A DNA stretch of 64,000 nt, from positions 1 to 64,000 of the forward strand of contig NZ_JAEFCF010000011.1 in assembly GCF_016405985.1 (NCBI RefSeq), in the 5' to 3' direction. Position numbers and translations under genes: made by a program. Positions 44,359-53,861 of the stretch are shown one piece after another; within the stretch, counting starts at the first letter, position 1, and every line of letters begins with the position of its first letter. Below the pieces are notes generated by a model. The model did not search any database, had not been told where the DNA came from, and saw only the letters and a program-made list of their open reading frames with translations. Source of the stretch: Paracoccus sp. IB05. Lineage in GTDB: Bacteria; Pseudomonadota; Alphaproteobacteria; Rhodobacterales; Rhodobacteraceae.

Positions 44359-44829
44359 TCAGATATAGCGCACCGACAGGATTTCGTAGCTCTTCTGCCC
44401 GCCCGGAGTGGTGACATCAACGCTGTCGCCCTCTTCCTTGCCGATCAGCGCGCGCGCAATCGGAGACCGGATGTTCAAAAGCCCAAGCTCGATATTGGCC
44501 TCGACCTCGCCGACGATCTGCCAGGTCTTTTCCTCATCGCTGTCTTCATCGACCACGGTGACCGTCGCCCCGAATTTGATCGAGCCCGACAGCGAGGTCG
44601 GGTCGATCACTTCGGCCAGCGAAATGATGCCTTCGAGTTCCTTGATCCGGCCTTCGATAAAGCCCTGCTTTTCACGCGCCGCATGGTATTCTGCATTTTC
44701 AGACAGGTCGCCATGCGCCCGGGCCTCGGCAATGTCGCGGATGATCGCGGGCCGCGCCTCACTTTTCAATTGCCGCAGTTCCGCGTCCAGCACTTCAAAG
44801 CCGCGCCTCGTAACCGGAATTTTTTCCAT
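44359..44829 (-). CDS. greA: Transcription elongation factor GreA
   Basis: Rescues backtracked RNA polymerase by stimulating cleavage of the transcript 3' end. The 156-residue protein has the coiled-coil hairpin with the acidic tip ([20 protein letters not shown], about 35-54) where Asp and Glu reach the active site, then the FKBP-like C-terminal domain ending in EILSVRYI. It is upstream of the unknown two-helix membrane gene. Confidence 0.95.
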   Translation of the reverse strand: MEKIPVTRRGFEVLDAELRQLKSEARPAIIRDIAEARAHGDLSENAEYHAAREKQGFIEGRIKELEGIISLAEVIDPTSLSGSIKFGATVTVVDEDSDEEKTWQIVGEVEANIELGLLNIRSPIARALIGKEEGDSVDVTTPGGQKSYEILSVRYI

Positions 44830-45145
44830 ATCGCTGTCGTCACTTTAAAAAAACAGAAGCCACGAACCGGTCACCCGGGTCATGACTTCGCGCCTCGTGT
44901 TCCGGCAACCTCACCCGATGGGCAAAGAAAAAGCAAGGGCCATGGCGTCCTGCATGCGCGCCCTGTCGCTTAACGGCAAGAATATTGCGACCGGCATCGG
45001 CCTTATGCGGATGATGTTGCGTCACGGTTGACGCGCGCCTGCCCATAGGGCAATCACGAAACGCCCGGCCAACAGGGCCCAACAGGAATTCCCAGCCAGA
45101 GTATGCGGCGCTGACAGACCGCAGCAAGGAGCGAGAAAGAAGCCG
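44830..45145. other. greA / ETF-QO divergent control region
   Basis: 316 bp between divergent genes with no supported gene. A small inverted repeat (GCGTCA at 45019-45024, TGACGC at 45029-45034) lies about 110 bp before the ETF-QO start and could be a regulator site. No other structure recognised. Confidence 0.4.
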
Positions 45146-46810
45146 ATGACCGATCCCAACACAGCGATCACCCGCGAGTCGATGGAATATGACGTTGTGA
45201 TCGTGGGCGCAGGGCCTTCGGGTCTTTCGGCGGCGATCCGTCTGAAACAGCTTGACCCCGATCTGAGCGTGGTCGTGCTGGAAAAAGGCTCCGAAGTCGG
45301 CGCGCATATTCTCTCGGGTGCGGTGCTGGATCCGGTCGGCCTCGATGCTTTGCTGCCCGACTGGCGGACTATGGACGCGCCGGTCAAGGTGCCGGTGAAA
45401 GAGGATAATTTCTACATCCTCGGCCCGGCCGGCAAGATCCGTGTGCCGAATTTCCCGATGCCGCCTTTGATGAACAATCACGGCAATTACATCGTCTCCA
45501 TGGCGAATGTCTGCCGCTGGATGGCGGGCGTGGCCGAAGGCCTCGGTGTCGAAATTTTCCCCGGCATGGCCTGCTCGCAACTGGTCTGGTCCGAAGATGG
45601 CACGAAGGTCGCCGGTGTCGTCGCCGGTGAATTCGGCCTTGATCCCGAAACCGCCCTTCCTGGCCCCGCCTATGAACCGGGGATGGAGCTGCGCGGCAAA
45701 TATGTCTTCCTCTCGGAAGGCGTGCGCGGCAGCCTCGCGAAAGAGGTGATCAACCGGTTCAACCTCTCAGATGGCCATTGCCCGCAGAAATTCGGCCTCG
45801 GCATGAAAGAGATCTGGGAGATTGACCCGGAGAAGCACCGCCTGGGCACCGTCACCCATACGATGGGCTGGCCGCTGGGCGGCAATGCGGGCGGTGGCTC
45901 CTTCATCTACCATCTTGAAAACAATCAGGTCTATGTCGGTTTCGTGGTTCACCTGAACTACAGGAACCCCCATCTCTACCCCTATATGGAATTCCAGCGT
46001 TTCAAGCATCACCCGATGGTGGCCGAGCTTTTGAAAGGCGGCAAACGCGTGGCTTATGGCGCACGCGCGATCTCGGAAGGCGGCTTCCAGTCGATCCCGA
46101 AAATGGTGGCGCCTGGCGTGGCGCTGCTGGGCTGCTCGGCCGGCCTCGTCAACGTGCCCCGCATCAAGGGCAACCACAACGCGATGCTCTCGGGAAAAGC
46201 CGCCGCAGAAGCCGCTTATGCGGCGATCAAGGCGGGGCGCCAGGGCGATGAGCTGACCGATTACGAGACGGAGGTGCGGGCCGGCGCCATCGGGAAAGAT
46301 CTGAAAAAGGTCCGCAATGTCAAACCGATGTGGTCGAAATGGGGGCTCAAGGCCTCGCTCACCCTCGGCGGGCTCGATATGTGGACGAACACGCTCGGCT
46401 TCTCGCTGTTCGGAACACTGAAACATGGCAAGAACGATGCGGCCGCGACCGGGAAGGCCAAAGATTTCAAAAAGATCGACTATCCGAAACCGGATGGCGT
46501 TCTCTCCTTCGATCGTCTGACCAATGTCGCCTACAGTTTCACAAACCATGACGAGAACCAGCCCGCCCATCTGCGGCTGAAAGACCCGTCGATCCCGATC
46601 AAAGTCAATCTGCCCGAATATGACGAGCCCGCGCAGCGCTATTGCCCGGCCGGTGTCTATGAGGTGCTGGGCGAAGGCCAGGATGCCAGCTTCCGCATCA
46701 ACTTCCAGAACTGCGTCCATTGCAAAACCTGCGACATCAAGGACCCGTCGCAAAACATCAACTGGACCACTCCGATGGGCGGCGGCGGGCCGAATTACCC
46801 GAATATGTAA
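45146..46810 (+). CDS. Electron-transfer flavoprotein-ubiquinone oxidoreductase
   Basis: Inner-membrane FAD and [4Fe-4S] protein passing electrons from ETF (fatty-acid and amino-acid oxidation) to ubiquinone. The 554-residue protein has an FAD-binding GAGPSGLSAAIRL motif at about 21-33, a GVRGSLAKEVINRF region, and a C-terminal ferredoxin-like domain with CPAGVYE, NCVHCKTCDIKDPSQ. Length matches the family (about 550). It stands alone with its own terminator; the ETF alpha/beta genes are elsewhere. The acyl-CoA dehydrogenase at 52-53.7 kb could feed it. Confidence 0.95.
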   Translation: MTDPNTAITRESMEYDVVIVGAGPSGLSAAIRLKQLDPDLSVVVLEKGSEVGAHILSGAVLDPVGLDALLPDWRTMDAPVKVPVKEDNFYILGPAGKIRVPNFPMPPLMNNHGNYIVSMANVCRWMAGVAEGLGVEIFPGMACSQLVWSEDGTKVAGVVAGEFGLDPETALPGPAYEPGMELRGKYVFLSEGVRGSLAKEVINRFNLSDGHCPQKFGLGMKEIWEIDPEKHRLGTVTHTMGWPLGGNAGGGSFIYHLENNQVYVGFVVHLNYRNPHLYPYMEFQRFKHHPMVAELLKGGKRVAYGARAISEGGFQSIPKMVAPGVALLGCSAGLVNVPRIKGNHNAMLSGKAAAEAAYAAIKAGRQGDELTDYETEVRAGAIGKDLKKVRNVKPMWSKWGLKASLTLGGLDMWTNTLGFSLFGTLKHGKNDAAATGKAKDFKKIDYPKPDGVLSFDRLTNVAYSFTNHDENQPAHLRLKDPSIPIKVNLPEYDEPAQRYCPAGVYEVLGEGQDASFRINFQNCVHCKTCDIKDPSQNINWTTPMGGGGPNYPNM

Positions 46811-47183
46811 GGCCCGGGGGCTGTGGTCAGCGAAGCCGAAGTCCTTGCCTGACCGCAGCCCCATAGCCGTGGCACAAACGTGCTGAGAGCCCGGTCTTAC
46901 GCAACAGGGCCGTCATGATGCGGACCTCCTGCAAGGCTGTGGTGCAATTCCTGGCGGTCGGTCTCTTTCTTTTCTGGCTCATGGACTCAGGACCGTTTCA
47001 CGAAGAGTTCACCCGGCGCGGCGCCCGGACAGGCAATCCTCACCCCGATCCGCACCGCCCTGCATTGCGTGTGGCAAAACGGGGCGTTAGCTTCAGCCTC
47101 AGTACGGGCACGTCCGAGAGGTCCGGCGGGGGCGGGCCGGTTCTGACGGGCTCCGCCAGAGGCAGTCCAGGGAGTATTCCGCA
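46811..47183. other. Gap with terminator and doubtful 90-codon frame
   Basis: 373 bp between ETF-QO and the TPR gene. A terminator hairpin opens it (46817-46862). A 90-codon frame at 46915-47187 begins with a hydrophobic stretch (VVQFLAVGLFLFWLM) and its stop overlaps the ATG of the TPR gene, but its Arg/Pro/Ser-rich second half looks non-coding. Confidence 0.4.
46817..46862 (+). terminator. ETF-QO terminator
   Basis: 14-nt arms (46817-46830 with 46849-46862), paired throughout with one G-U, and an 18-nt loop, 7 bp after the stop codon. No T run. Confidence 0.65.
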
Positions 47184-49085
47184 ATGATCCGTTCTCTGCT
47201 CACGCTGACCACCGCGCTTGGCCTGAGCCTGTCCGGGCTCTTGCCAGCGGTCGCGCAAGAGGCCCCTGCCGCCGCGCAACCCGCTGATGCCGCACCCGAA
47301 ACGGCAGCCGAGACTGCGGCCATCGCCGAAACTCCCGTCGATTCCGGTGCCTTCCTTGCCGCCCGCAATGCCGAAACCGCCGGCGATTTTCGCGCCGCCT
47401 CGGCCTGGTTCACCCAGGCGCTCAGCGTGGATCCCGACAACCGGCTTTTGATGGACGGCTCGATCTTCGCCCTGCTCAGCCTTGGCAAGATCGCCGATGC
47501 GGCCAGTGTTGCCGAACACCGCCACGCCCTTATGCAGGAGGGCGACCAGCCCGCCCAGCTCGCCGATCTGGCGCAGATCAGCCAGGCTGGTCTGAACAGT
47601 GATTTCGCTGCCATCAGATCCGCGCTGGATGACGGGAAATCCATTGGCCCGCTGGTCGATGGCCTTGCCCGCGCCTGGGCCGATATCGGCCAGGGCCGCA
47701 TGACCGAGGCCCTGGCCGAGTTTGACGAGATTGCCAAACGCCGCGGGCTCGAGGCGCATGGCATCTATCACAAAGCCCTGGCGCTTGCGCTGGCGGGCGA
47801 TTTCGAGGGCGCCGACAAGGCGCTGTCGGCGCCCGGTCTGGGGCTGAACCGGCGCGGGGTGCTGGCGCATGTGCAGATCCTGTCGCAGCTCGAACGCAAC
47901 GAGGATGCCATCGCGCTGATCGACAAGACCTGGGGCACCACGCCTGAGCCACTGGCCGAAGTGTTGCGCGCCCGGCTTGTCGCCGGCGAGACCATCCCCT
48001 TCGACACGGTGAAAGATGCGCGCGAAGGCATGGCCGAGGTGTTCTGGTCACTGGCCACCCTGCTCAGCGGCGAGGCGGAGCCGGCCTTTGTCCAGCTGAA
48101 CTGCCGCATCGCCGTGGCGCTGAAACCCGATCATGACGATGCGATCCTGCTCGGGGCGGCGATGCTCGACCAGATGGGAGAATACGATCTGGCCGAAGCG
48201 GCTTATGATGAATTCTCGCCCGATCACCCGTCCTGGTATGATGCCCAGCTCGGCCGCGCCAATGCGCTTTATTCCGCCGGTCGCAAGGAGGCGGCGATCG
48301 AAGTGCTGAAACAACTGACCCGCAGCCATGGCAAGCTGCTGGTGGTCCAGGTCGCGCTTGGCGACATGCTGCGCAATGAACAACGCTGGGCCGAATCAGA
48401 GGCGGCCTATAGCGTGGCAATCGGCCTTCTGCCCGATCCGCCGCCGCGCGCGGCCTGGCTGCTTTACTTCAGCCGGGGGGCGATGCGGGAACGTCAGAAC
48501 CTCCATACCGGCGCCGATCTCGATTTCCGCGAGGCGCTGCGCATCAATCCGGGTCAGCCGGAGGTGCTCAATTATCTGGGATACAGCCTGCTGGAACGGC
48601 GCCAGGACCTTGATGAGGCGCTGGCCATGATCAAACAGGCCGTGGCCGGAGCGCCCGATTCGGGCATGATCCTCGACAGTCTCGCCTGGGCCTATTTCAT
48701 GCTCGGCCGCTATCAGGAGGCATTGCAGCCGATTGAGCAGGCCTCGCTCCTGGAGCCGCTGGAGGCAGAGATCACCGACCATCTCGGCGATATCTACTGG
48801 ATGAACGGGCGCAAGCGGGAAGCGGAATTCCAGTGGCACCGGGCGCTGTCTTACGGGCCGGACGCCGCCGACGCGATCCGCATCCGGCGCAAGCTTGAGA
48901 TCGGCCTTGATGCGGTGATGGCCGAAGAGGCCGCCCGGGCCCCGGCGCGGCCCGCATCCTCCCCCGGTGCTCCTGCCCCGGCTACGGCACCCGCCCCGGG
49001 GGACGGCACCGCCGTCGCGCCAGATGGCAATAGTGAGGGCGACGTCGAGGGCAGCCCGCCGGAGGACGCCCCTGCCGAGAATTGA
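47184..49085 (+). CDS. Exported TPR-repeat protein
   Basis: A 633-residue secreted protein with a signal peptide (end near PAVAQEAPAA, about residue 25). Tetratricopeptide repeats spread over the body, with clear ones such as LDFREALRINPGQPEVLNYL and LEPLEAEITDHLGDIYWMNG in the C-terminal third, and a Pro/Ala-rich tail. It resembles the large TPR proteins found near ispE in alphaproteobacteria; it probably acts as a scaffold in the periplasm or outer membrane. Its last codons overlap the ispE start, so translation may be coupled. Confidence 0.82.
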   Translation: MIRSLLTLTTALGLSLSGLLPAVAQEAPAAAQPADAAPETAAETAAIAETPVDSGAFLAARNAETAGDFRAASAWFTQALSVDPDNRLLMDGSIFALLSLGKIADAASVAEHRHALMQEGDQPAQLADLAQISQAGLNSDFAAIRSALDDGKSIGPLVDGLARAWADIGQGRMTEALAEFDEIAKRRGLEAHGIYHKALALALAGDFEGADKALSAPGLGLNRRGVLAHVQILSQLERNEDAIALIDKTWGTTPEPLAEVLRARLVAGETIPFDTVKDAREGMAEVFWSLATLLSGEAEPAFVQLNCRIAVALKPDHDDAILLGAAMLDQMGEYDLAEAAYDEFSPDHPSWYDAQLGRANALYSAGRKEAAIEVLKQLTRSHGKLLVVQVALGDMLRNEQRWAESEAAYSVAIGLLPDPPPRAAWLLYFSRGAMRERQNLHTGADLDFREALRINPGQPEVLNYLGYSLLERRQDLDEALAMIKQAVAGAPDSGMILDSLAWAYFMLGRYQEALQPIEQASLLEPLEAEITDHLGDIYWMNGRKREAEFQWHRALSYGPDAADAIRIRRKLEIGLDAVMAEEAARAPARPASSPGAPAPATAPAPGDGTAVAPDGNSEGDVEGSPPEDAPAEN

Positions 49086-49947
49086 TCCCATCCGCGAATT
49101 CGCGCCTGCGAAGGTCAATCTCTGCCTGCATGTCACCGGGCAGCGGGCCGATGGCTATCACCTGCTGGACAGTCTGGTGATTTTTGCCGGTATCGGCGAC
49201 TGGCTGGAGGCAGCACCGGCCACGGCGCCTTCGCTTGAGCTGGCCGGCCCCTTCGGACCGGCGCTGCCCGCTGGCGCGGAGAACCTGGTCTCGCGCGCCG
49301 CCGCAGCGATCCTGCCGGGGCTGTCCCTGGCGTTCCGGCTGGAAAAGCACCTGCCGCCGGCCTCCGGCATCGGCGGCGGATCTTCGGATGCGGCGGCTGC
49401 GATCCGTGCCGCCCTGCGGCTGGCCCCGCCCGGGGCGCGGCCTGACCCGGCGGAGATTGCCCGAATCGCAGCCCGGCTTGGTGCCGATATACCGGTCTGC
49501 CTGAGCCCTGCCCCCGCCCGGATGCGCGGCATCGGCGAAATCATCGAGCCGCTGACCGGCTTCCCCTCGGGCGGGATTCTCCTCGTCAATCCTGGTGTCG
49601 GGGTCCCCACGCCGGCGGTGTTTCGCGCCCTGACCCGGCGCGAGAACCCGCCTTTGCCGTCGCGCCTTCCCTCCTGGCCCGATATCACCACGCTTGCCGC
49701 CTGGGCCAGGAACCAGCGCAATGACCTGGAGCCGCCCGCACGCGAGGTCGCGCCGGTGATCGGCGCGGTGCTGGACCAGCTCAACGCGCTTCCCGGCGCG
49801 CTGATGGCGCGGATGTCCGGCTCGGGCGCCACCTGTTTCGCGCTTTTTGCCGATGAAGCCGCAGCCAGTGCCGCTCTGCCGCTGATCGCCCGTGCCAATC
49901 CCGGCTGGTGGGCAAAGGCAGGCCCGATCCTGCCCGCGCCCGGCTGA
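49024..49947 (+). CDS. ispE: 4-diphosphocytidyl-2-C-methyl-D-erythritol kinase
   Basis: ATP-dependent kinase of the MEP isoprenoid pathway. The family body starts at REFAPAKVNLCLHVTGQRADG and has the GHMP kinase loop PPASGIGGGSSDAAAAI and the C-terminal RMSGSGATCFALF. The start is unclear. The body begins at the TPR stop, where no ATG, GTG or TTG is in frame, and the nearest are ATG 49024 (307 residues) and GTG 49033, both inside the TPR tail. An overlap of about 60 bp is therefore needed. Confidence 0.88.
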   Translation: MAIVRATSRAARRRTPLPRIDPIREFAPAKVNLCLHVTGQRADGYHLLDSLVIFAGIGDWLEAAPATAPSLELAGPFGPALPAGAENLVSRAAAAILPGLSLAFRLEKHLPPASGIGGGSSDAAAAIRAALRLAPPGARPDPAEIARIAARLGADIPVCLSPAPARMRGIGEIIEPLTGFPSGGILLVNPGVGVPTPAVFRALTRRENPPLPSRLPSWPDITTLAAWARNQRNDLEPPAREVAPVIGAVLDQLNALPGALMARMSGSGATCFALFADEAAASAALPLIARANPGWWAKAGPILPAPG

Positions 49948-50002
49948 GCGCCCGACAGGATCTGCCCGGTCTGCCCCCTGCCCGCCTCGCAGGGCGAAAT
50001 GA

Positions 50003-50029
50003 AAAAGACCCGCCGGAGGCGGGTCTTTT
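50003..50029. terminator. Bidirectional terminator
   Basis: A 12-bp stem (50003-50014 with 50018-50029) with A-rich and T-rich ends, between ispE and the convergent TIGR02300 gene. Confidence 0.85.
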
Positions 50030-50075
50030 CCTGTTTCACAAGGCATGCCCTGCGGAACGTTTCTGCAGGCCGGTC

Positions 50076-50411
50076 TCAGCCCTCTTCGTCGCTTCCGGCC
50101 ACATCGGCCAGTTCGTCGAGCGAGACATTGTCATCGGCATCATCTTCAAGCAGATCATCGTCGATATCATCATCGCCGCCTTCTGCCGTTTCCAGCAGAT
50201 CTTCTTCGGCTTCGAGATCGTCGACCAGAACTTCATCGTCCTTCTCGGGCGAAACGCGCGAGATCACCGCAGCCGCCAGCTTGCGGCGGGCCGATTCGAT
50301 ATCCACAACCTCGCCGGTATAGGGGCTGACCACCGGCGTCCGGTTCAGGTCATAGAACCGTTTACCGGTCGTCGGGCACAGTCGCTTGGTGCCCCAGTCT
50401 TCCTTGGCCAT
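50076..50411 (-). CDS. TIGR02300-type acidic protein
   Basis: A 111-residue soluble protein, typical of alphaproteobacteria. The conserved N-terminal part (WGTKRLCPTTGKRFYDLNR at about 6-24, then VVSPYTGE) gives the family its FYDLN name. It is followed by a very acidic, Asp/Glu-rich low-complexity tail from about residue 55 on. The single Cys-Pro motif lacks a partner, so a zinc ribbon is doubtful. Function unknown. The start is the ATG at 50411; the longer frame from 50501 is non-coding. It is convergent with ispE. Confidence 0.88.
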   Translation of the reverse strand: MAKEDWGTKRLCPTTGKRFYDLNRTPVVSPYTGEVVDIESARRKLAAAVISRVSPEKDDEVLVDDLEAEEDLLETAEGGDDDIDDDLLEDDADDNVSLDELADVAGSDEEG

Positions 50412-50579
50412 GGGTTGTCCCTTCACTTTCGCCCTGATGACAGGGTAATCCGAACGCTGCCCCTTGCCACAGGCCGGAGCGGCTGTCAAAGCCTTTTGCA
50501 TAAGCCGTCAGATGCGCCTTTACCGACGCGGAATCAAGCGGGACGGCGCGTGAATTGTGGCCTCTGGAACGAGAATTTG

Positions 50580-51272
50580 ATGCTGTTGCTGCCCGGACCG
50601 CCGCCGGTCGAGATCAATATGCGCCGCTCGGCCCGGGCGAAGCGGTTCTCGCTCAGGGTTTCGCGACTCGATGGCAAGGTGACGCTGACGCTGCCGCCGC
50701 GCGCAAAAGACCGTGATGCGCTGAGTTTCCTGCACGATCAGGAGGGCTGGCTGCGGACTGTGCTGGCCTCGATGCCCATGGCGCGGCTGGTGCCGGTCAG
50801 CCATGGGGCAGAGCTGCCGGTTTTGGGGCGGATGATGCGAATCACCCCCTCCGAAGGGCGCGGTGTCCGGGTCGAGGGCGACAGCCTCCTGGTGCCGGGG
50901 CGGCCGGATCAGGCCGGCGCGAGGGTGGCGGCCTGGCTCAAGGCACTGGCGCGCGACCGGCTGGCCTATAGTTCGACCCATTATGCGGGCCTTGTCGGGC
51001 GCAGCTATGCGCGGCTGGTTCTGCGCGACACGCGGTCCCGCTGGGGATCTTGCAGCCATGACGGCACGCTGATGTATTCTTGGCGCCTTGCCATGGCGCC
51101 GCGCGAGGTGCTTGACTATGTCGCGGCCCATGAGGTCGCGCATCTGGTCGAGATGAACCATTCCGCCGATTTCTGGGCAGTGGTCACAAAGATCCGCCCC
51201 GGCTGGAAGGCCGAACGCGACTGGCTGAAACGCGACGGCCAGACGCTGCACCGCTACAGTTTCGCGGGCTGA
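50580..51272 (+). CDS. YgjP-like zinc metallopeptidase (DUF45)
   Basis: A 230-residue protein of the YgjP/SprT-like group. The zinc motif is AAHEVAHLVEMNHSADFW near 185-203 (two His and the catalytic Glu), preceded by SRWGSCSHDGTLMYSWRLAM, a family hallmark. The start is the ATG at 50580; the large upstream frame is non-coding. No signal peptide. The substrate is not known. It is divergent from the TIGR02300 gene. Confidence 0.85.
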   Translation: MLLLPGPPPVEINMRRSARAKRFSLRVSRLDGKVTLTLPPRAKDRDALSFLHDQEGWLRTVLASMPMARLVPVSHGAELPVLGRMMRITPSEGRGVRVEGDSLLVPGRPDQAGARVAAWLKALARDRLAYSSTHYAGLVGRSYARLVLRDTRSRWGSCSHDGTLMYSWRLAMAPREVLDYVAAHEVAHLVEMNHSADFWAVVTKIRPGWKAERDWLKRDGQTLHRYSFAG

Positions 51273-51338
51273 ACACACCATGCCCGCCCCCGTTTCCGTC
51301 CCGATATCGGTTGACCCCGCTTTGCCCAGGATGTTCCG

Positions 51339-52004
51339 ATGCCCGCCATGATCATTCCTGCCGGCCCCCGCCCGCCCGACCCCAATGCCGCCGCGCATGA
51401 GCGGCTCTACCGCACCCTGCGCCAGCAGGTGATGCATGGCGAACTGGCGCCCGGCCAGTCGCTCACGCTGCGCGGGCTCGCGAAAGATTTCGGCGTCTCG
51501 ATGACGCCCGCGCGCGAGGCTTTGCGCCGCCTTGTGGCCGAAGGCGCGCTGACGCTGTCCTCCTCGGGCCGGGTGTCCACGCCGGAGCTGACGCCCGAGC
51601 GGATCGAGGAACTGGCCGCGATCCGCGCCATGCTGGAGCCGGAACTGGCCGCCCGCGCCCTGCCCCGCGCGCATTTTGCCCTGATCGAGCGGCTGGCGGC
51701 GATCAACACCGCCAATACCGAGGCCGTCGCGCGCCACGATGCGGTCGCCTATTTACGAACCAATCTGGAATTTCACCGCACGCTTTACCTGCGCGCCCAG
51801 GCCCCCGCGATGCTCGCAATGTGCGAGACGGTCTGGCTGCAGCTGGGCCCCACGATGCGGGCGCTTTACGCGCGTCTGCGGCGACGCGAGGCGCCGCCCT
51901 ATCACCGGATGATCCTCGCGGCGCTGAAAGCCGGTGACGAGCCGGGGCTGCGCCTTGCCGTCAGAACCGATGTGACCCAGGGGCTGCGCCACCTTGCAGG
52001 GTAA
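51339..52004 (+). CDS. GntR-family regulator (FCD type)
   Basis: A 221-residue regulator: winged helix-turn-helix at about 20-85 (LTLRGLAKDFGVSMTPAREALRRLVAEGAL) and a helical FCD ligand-binding domain, where LEFHRTLY and the FADR-type metal residues are seen. It is likely a repressor responding to an organic acid. It ends 3 bp from the convergent acyl-CoA dehydrogenase gene, and its target is not evident; control of the neighbouring gene is possible but not shown. Confidence 0.85.
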   Translation: MPAMIIPAGPRPPDPNAAAHERLYRTLRQQVMHGELAPGQSLTLRGLAKDFGVSMTPAREALRRLVAEGALTLSSSGRVSTPELTPERIEELAAIRAMLEPELAARALPRAHFALIERLAAINTANTEAVARHDAVAYLRTNLEFHRTLYLRAQAPAMLAMCETVWLQLGPTMRALYARLRRREAPPYHRMILAALKAGDEPGLRLAVRTDVTQGLRHLAG

Positions 52005-52007
52005 GGC

Positions 52008-53702
52008 TCAGCCGAGCATCGCGACCGGCACCGCGTAAAGATCTGCCGCCCGCTGTCGCGCGGCGGAAAGCCGGGAGACCGCATCCTCTGTGAGACGGGT
52101 GAGCATCACCCGCGCCAGCGGCAGACGCTCCGGATCGGCCTGCGCGGCCCGCAGATGTGCATCCGCCCCCAGCACAAGGGCAAAGGCCCGCAGATAGGGC
52201 ACCGCACCGGCAAAACGGTCGTTCATCTCCATCGCAAGCATCTCTTCGGTCGCCCCCCGCAACGATCTCGCCACCGCGCCGAGAATCGCTGCAAGCTCCG
52301 GCCAGTGCTCCTCCGCCGCGATGGATCGGGCGATGATCCCGTCGATCAGCTCATAGGCCACCGCGCCGCCATCTGCGAGTTTGCGCCCGACCAGATCCAT
52401 CGCCTGGATGCCATTGGTGCCCTCGTAAATCGCAGTGATCCTGGCATCGCGCAGATACTGCGCGGCGCCGGTTTCCTCGATAAAGCCCATGCCTCCATGC
52501 ACCTGCACCGCCATATCGGCAACTTCGATGCCGGTATCCGTGCCAAAGGCCTTCGCGATGGGCGTCAGGAACGCCGCCCGCGCCGCCCAGGCGGCATCGC
52601 CGGTCGCGCGGGCCATATCAATCGCTTTGGCGCAGGTGAGGCCGATCACCCGTGCCGCGAAAACCCTGGCCCGCGCCTCAGTCAGCATGCGGCGCACATC
52701 GGCATGGCCGATGATCGTGGCAGATCCGTCGGGCGTCTTGCCCTGCACCCGCTCCTGCGCGAAACCCACGGCTTTTTGCAGCGCCGCCTCGGCCACGCCG
52801 ACCCCCTGCATCCCGACGCCGAGGCGCGCGTTGTTCATCATGGTGAACATCGCCGCCATCCCCTTGCCCGGTCCGCCCACCATCCAGCCGGTGGCCTGAT
52901 CGAATTCCATCACGCAGGTCGGGCTGCCATGGATGCCGAGCTTATGTTCCAGGCTGACCACCCGCAGATTATTCGCCTGCCCCGGATGTCCCGCCGCATC
53001 CGGCAGGTATTTCGGAACCAGGAACAGCGAGATCCCCTTCACCCCCGGCGCGGCATCCGGCAGCCGCGCCAGCACCAGATGGCAGACATTCGGCACCAGA
53101 TCCGAATCGCCCCAGGTGATAAAGATCTTCTGGCCACTGATGCGGTAGCTGCCATCCTCTGCCGGCACTGCGCGGGTGGTCAGGGCGCCTACATCCGAGC
53201 CGGCCTGCGGCTCGGTCAGGTTCATCGTGCCCGACCATTCGCCCGAAATCAGCTTCGGCAGATAGAGCGCTTTCAGCGCGTCCGGGGCGTGATGCTCCAG
53301 CGCTTCGATCTGCCCCTGGCTCAGGAGCGGTTTCAGCTGCAACGAGAGGCAGGCCCCGGCAAGCATCTCATTGACGCAGGTCGCGAGCACATGCGGCAGC
53401 CCCATACCGCCATATTCCGCACTGGCCGAGACCCCGACCCAGCCGCCCCCGGCAATGGCGCGGTAGGCGCGGTCAAAGCCGGGCGAGGCACGCAGCACGC
53501 CGTTTTCCAGCCGCGCCGGCGTCAGGTCACCATTGCGGTTGACCGGCGCCACCACTTCATCGCAAAGCCGCGCCGCGCCATCAAGGATCGCGCTTACCAT
53601 GTCGGGCGAGGCCTCGGCAAAATGATCCGTCGCGGAAATTTCGGCAAAATCAATGATGTGATCCAGGATGAATCGCTGATCCGCGGCGGGGGCATGGCTC
53701 AT
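52008..53702 (-). CDS. Acyl-CoA dehydrogenase (large, AcdA/DmdC type)
   Basis: A 564-residue FAD enzyme for alpha-beta oxidation of acyl-CoA. It has the family core (WSGTMNLTEPQAGSDVG at about 160-176; FITWGDSD; LGIHGSPTCVMEFDQA; RVFAARVIGLTC) and the C-terminal extension with YEGTNGIQAMDLVGRKL that marks the DmdC/FadE-like long class (about 590). Substrate could be medium-chain acyl-CoA or methylmercaptopropionyl-CoA; sequence reading cannot decide. Electrons should go to ETF and ETF-QO. The start is the ATG at 53702 with a GGAGACC leader; the longer frame to 53846 is rejected. Confidence 0.9.
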   Translation of the reverse strand: MSHAPAADQRFILDHIIDFAEISATDHFAEASPDMVSAILDGAARLCDEVVAPVNRNGDLTPARLENGVLRASPGFDRAYRAIAGGGWVGVSASAEYGGMGLPHVLATCVNEMLAGACLSLQLKPLLSQGQIEALEHHAPDALKALYLPKLISGEWSGTMNLTEPQAGSDVGALTTRAVPAEDGSYRISGQKIFITWGDSDLVPNVCHLVLARLPDAAPGVKGISLFLVPKYLPDAAGHPGQANNLRVVSLEHKLGIHGSPTCVMEFDQATGWMVGGPGKGMAAMFTMMNNARLGVGMQGVGVAEAALQKAVGFAQERVQGKTPDGSATIIGHADVRRMLTEARARVFAARVIGLTCAKAIDMARATGDAAWAARAAFLTPIAKAFGTDTGIEVADMAVQVHGGMGFIEETGAAQYLRDARITAIYEGTNGIQAMDLVGRKLADGGAVAYELIDGIIARSIAAEEHWPELAAILGAVARSLRGATEEMLAMEMNDRFAGAVPYLRAFALVLGADAHLRAAQADPERLPLARVMLTRLTEDAVSRLSAARQRAADLYAVPVAMLG

Positions 53703-53861
53703 ATTCTGGTCTCCGGCGGGCCGCTGAACCGGGGCCGGCGCCCGGGAACGGTCTTGTCTGATCTGTCGAGGTCCAATATGCGCAAAAGCATAACAAATGC
53801 CCCTCACCCGCAAGATGGACGCTGCGTCACAATGACAGGACGTCACATGCCAGGATCAGGA

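Noticed and set aside
46915-47187. 90-codon frame upstream of the TPR gene
   Set aside because: It has a hydrophobic start and an ATGA junction, but a poor ribosome-binding site and an Arg/Pro/Ser-rich tail that looks like shadow coding. Could be revisited with conservation data.
52155-53861. Very long N-terminal extension of the sua5 frame
   Set aside because: It is antisense to the acyl-CoA dehydrogenase; the Sua5 family starts near 53862.
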